36,343 bases of DNA from an uncultured Porphyromonas sp. Its GTDB lineage: Bacteria; Bacteroidota; Bacteroidia; Bacteroidales; Porphyromonadaceae. The notes below the pieces were generated by a model, which was given only the letters and a program-made list of their open reading frames with translations, had not been told where the DNA came from and made no database searches. The stretch lies in assembly GCF_938039215.1 (NCBI RefSeq), contig NZ_CALHVI010000035.1, positions 1 through 36,343 of the forward strand, read 5' to 3'. Positions 34,257 to 36,343 of the stretch are shown here, piece by piece (the stretch's first letter is position 1; the number at the start of each line of letters is the position of its first letter). The translations under genes were made by a program, and so were the position numbers.

Positions 34257-34886
34257 ATGGCACAGAAACAAAAGTGGTACGTCGTCTGGGCAGGTCACGA
34301 GCCTGGAGTCTATGAGACTTGGGCCGAATGCCAGAGACAAACCCAAGGCTATCCCAACCCCCTCTTCAAATCCTTCGAGAGCCACAGCGATGCCCTCCGA
34401 GCCTACGAAGAAGGAGCCCAAGGCTTCACTCGACGCCACCGAGCCCCCTCGGGGATGGAGCGCACGACAGAGGTACCCATCGAGGAAGCCATCGTAGTCG
34501 ATGCTGCCTGCTCGGGCAATCCAGGTGTGATGGAGTATCGAGGTGTGTACCTTCCCTCACGCAGTACGATCTTCGAGATGGGCCCCTTCCCCAAGGGGAC
34601 AAACAACATCGGCGAATTCCTCGCTATCGTGCATGCCCTTGCGCTGATCGAGCAGCGAGGCTTATCTCGGCTAGTCATCTACTCCGACAGCCAGATCGCC
34701 CTGACGTGGGTGCGCAAGAAGCGGTGCAAGACTCTACTAGAGCGCACGAGCGAGACCGCCCCACTCTTCGACCTCATCGTCCGAGCTGAGCGGTGGCTCC
34801 AAACCCACTCCTACACGACCCCCATCTACAAGTGGGACACCGTGCACTGGGGCGAGATCCCCGCAGACTACGGTCGCAAAGGCTAA
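34257..34886 (+). CDS. rnhA: Ribonuclease H (viroplasmin-type, RNase HI fold)
   Basis: This 209-aa cytosolic enzyme cleaves the RNA strand of RNA-DNA hybrids, removing R-loops and primers. The N-terminal 50 residues (KWYVVWAGHEPGVYETWAEC, then FKSFESHSDALRAYEEG) are the viroplasmin-like hybrid-binding domain of eukaryotic-type RNase H1. The catalytic domain has all four acidic residues: Asp82 in VVDAACSGNPG, Glu120 in NNIGEFLAIVHAL, Asp144 in YSDSQIAL and Asp204 in ADYGRK. Length is normal for the Bacteroidota version. It is divergent from the tRNA block, with array D in between. The symporter gene follows after 50 nt, so the two may be cotranscribed. Confidence 0.94.
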   Translation: MAQKQKWYVVWAGHEPGVYETWAECQRQTQGYPNPLFKSFESHSDALRAYEEGAQGFTRRHRAPSGMERTTEVPIEEAIVVDAACSGNPGVMEYRGVYLPSRSTIFEMGPFPKGTNNIGEFLAIVHALALIEQRGLSRLVIYSDSQIALTWVRKKRCKTLLERTSETAPLFDLIVRAERWLQTHSYTTPIYKWDTVHWGEIPADYGRKG

Positions 34887-34936
34887 ACCATAATACACAA
34901 TACCCCTTACTCTAACTCACAAAACTCACGCACTCT

Positions 34937-36295
34937 ATGGATGTACTAGGACTAGTCAAAGCATTCAACGAGATCCTTTGGAACAGCTTCCTCATGTATG
35001 CCCTCCTCGGTGTCGGCATCTTCTACACCATCTACCTCGGCTTCCCTCAGATCCGCTACTTCAATCTGGCGATGAAGTATGCCTTCGGCCCAGCCTTCCA
35101 GCGCAAAAAGGGCGAAGAGGGAAAGTCTAAAGTCAATTCCTTCCAAGCTCTAGCCACTGCCGTAGCTGCCCAAGTAGGTACGGGTAACGTGGCCGGTGTC
35201 GCTACCGCCATCTCCATGGGCGGTGTCGGGTCAGTCTTCTGGATGTGGGTCTCTGCCATCCTCGGCATGGGGACGATCTTCTCCGAAGCCGTCCTAGCCC
35301 AGAAGTATCGAGAAGTGCGCCCCAGCGGAGCGATCGGAGGACCAGCTTTCTACATCCGCCAAGGCCTTGGGTCGAAGTGGCTCGCCCTCTTCTTCTCCCT
35401 CGCCTTCATCACCTACATTGGCTTCACGGGAAGTATGGTACAGGCGAACTCCATCACCGTAGCGCTTACCTCGGCCTTCTCCATCGAACCCTGGATCATC
35501 GGTGTGGGGATCGCCCTCATCGTCGGGGTCGTGATCATCGGGGGACAGCAGCGCATCACCTCTGTGGCCGAGCTCGTCGTGCCCTTCATGGCTATCGCCT
35601 ATATCCTCGGCTCGCTAGTGATCACCGTCCTCTATGCCGACCAGCTCCCCCATGCCTTCAGCCTCATCTTTAGCGAAGCCTTCTCGACGAAGGCAGCGGT
35701 CGGTGGCGCCGTCGGGATGGCGATGAAGTATGCCATCCGCTATGGGGTAGCACGTGGGCTCTTCTCCAACGAAGCGGGTATGGGTACTTCGCCCCACGCA
35801 CACGCTATGGCCGAAGTGAAGGATCCCGCCATGCAGGGCTTCGTAGCGATGTCAGGAGTCTTCATCACCCTCCTCATCTGTACCTCCACGGCACTGGTGA
35901 TCCTGCTCACGGGAGTCTATACCGAGAGTGGTCTGGAGTCCACTGCCATCACGCAGGCGGCCTTCGATGTGGTCTTCGGGAAGGCTGGGATCATCTTCCT
36001 GCAGGTAAGTATCTTCTTCTTCGCCTTCACCACGATCATCGGGAACTACATCTTCGGCGAGATGAACGTCCGCTTCCTCTTTGGGAAGGTAGGGGTCTAT
36101 ATCTTCCGTGCCATCGTCGTCGGATCGGTCTTCGTCGGGGCGATCTTCGCGGTGACCTTCGTCTGGGAGATCACGGATACGGTCACGGGACTAATGACCA
36201 TCCCCAACATCATCGCCTTGATCCTCCTTGCCCCACAGGTCAAGGCCGCCTACAAGAAGTTCCACAAGAGACGCTCCGCAGGCGAACTCGACTAA
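34937..36295 (+). CDS. Sodium:alanine symporter family (AGCS) transporter
   Basis: This is a 452-aa inner-membrane carrier of the alanine or glycine:cation symporter family, importing small neutral amino acids with Na+ (or H+). About eleven hydrophobic helices are visible. Family signatures are the N-terminal QALATAVAAQVGTGNVAGVATAI with GGVGSVFWMWVSAILGMGT, the IGGPAFYIRQGLG loop, and GLFSNEAGMGTSPHAHA, which lines the substrate path. The C-terminus ends in the basic KKFHKRRSAGELD. Length is within the usual range. It is the second gene after rnhA on the plus strand. Substrate preference between alanine and glycine cannot be told from the sequence. The last 48 bases of the window after its stop hold nothing recognisable. 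Confidence 0.94.
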   Translation: MDVLGLVKAFNEILWNSFLMYALLGVGIFYTIYLGFPQIRYFNLAMKYAFGPAFQRKKGEEGKSKVNSFQALATAVAAQVGTGNVAGVATAISMGGVGSVFWMWVSAILGMGTIFSEAVLAQKYREVRPSGAIGGPAFYIRQGLGSKWLALFFSLAFITYIGFTGSMVQANSITVALTSAFSIEPWIIGVGIALIVGVVIIGGQQRITSVAELVVPFMAIAYILGSLVITVLYADQLPHAFSLIFSEAFSTKAAVGGAVGMAMKYAIRYGVARGLFSNEAGMGTSPHAHAMAEVKDPAMQGFVAMSGVFITLLICTSTALVILLTGVYTESGLESTAITQAAFDVVFGKAGIIFLQVSIFFFAFTTIIGNYIFGEMNVRFLFGKVGVYIFRAIVVGSVFVGAIFAVTFVWEITDTVTGLMTIPNIIALILLAPQVKAAYKKFHKRRSAGELD

Positions 36296-36343
36296 CAAGC
36301 CCTTCGCACAGATACAGCCAGCGGGCATCCCACATCAGAGTGG

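Overview
The window looks like chromosomal DNA of a Bacteroidota bacterium, most likely Porphyromonas or a close relative. The grounds are promoter-like sites of the TTTG-N19/20-TAnnTTTG type, the absence of obvious Shine-Dalgarno sequences, families largely confined to this phylum (the DUF4954 family, fimbrillin-like lipoproteins, the 'PYxVPEGxF' anti-sigma-like motif), GlnRS encoded directly as glnS, and moderately high GC. The genus is inferred from gene style only, because no database search was possible.

Layout, left to right. Positions 1-8635 (all minus strand): an FAD-dependent oxidoreductase, then an apparent transcription unit of AAA15-type ATPase, RloB-like Toprim protein, glnS and a dedA-family gene, then the copper exporter gene copA. 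Positions 8737-14290 (minus): a DUF4954-type beta-helix protein, and a three-gene envelope operon of N-acetylmuramoyl-L-alanine amidase, MlaD/MCE lipid-transport protein and an extended SDR. Positions 15023-20238 (minus): a large fimbrillin-like lipoprotein, a three-gene ECF sigma factor / membrane protein / periplasmic protein operon, and a solitary RhuM-family gene with its own promoter and terminator. Positions 20352-33809 (minus): the classic expression block, read in the direction of transcription as tRNA-Lys, tRNA-Ser, tRNA-Phe, tRNA-Thr, tuf, tRNA-Trp, secE, nusG, rplK, rplA, rplJ, rplL, rpoB, rpoC, closed by a strong U-tract terminator. Positions 34257-36295 (plus): a viroplasmin-type RNase H and a sodium:alanine symporter.

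Two things stand out. First, four intergenic arrays (1-61, 10838-10917, 14434-14631, 33985-34064) follow one strict grammar: an 11-bp palindrome CCTACNGTAGG repeats every 23 bp, separated by 12-bp spacers that usually start TCG and end CGA. In one array the palindrome is replaced by a different one, CCCATGAATGGG, while the spacer grammar continues. This looks like a dispersed, structured element family. Its period matches what I recall of the tandem-repeat MITEs called BrickBuilt in P. gingivalis, but I cannot check sequence identity. Second, an ATPase plus Toprim-like gene pair, visibly more AT-rich than its surroundings, overlaps by 4 nt and sits directly upstream of glnS. It resembles two-gene phage-defence modules of the RloA/RloB (AbiL-like) type.

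Most other content is ordinary core genome. No IS element, CRISPR array, rRNA or phage gene was seen.
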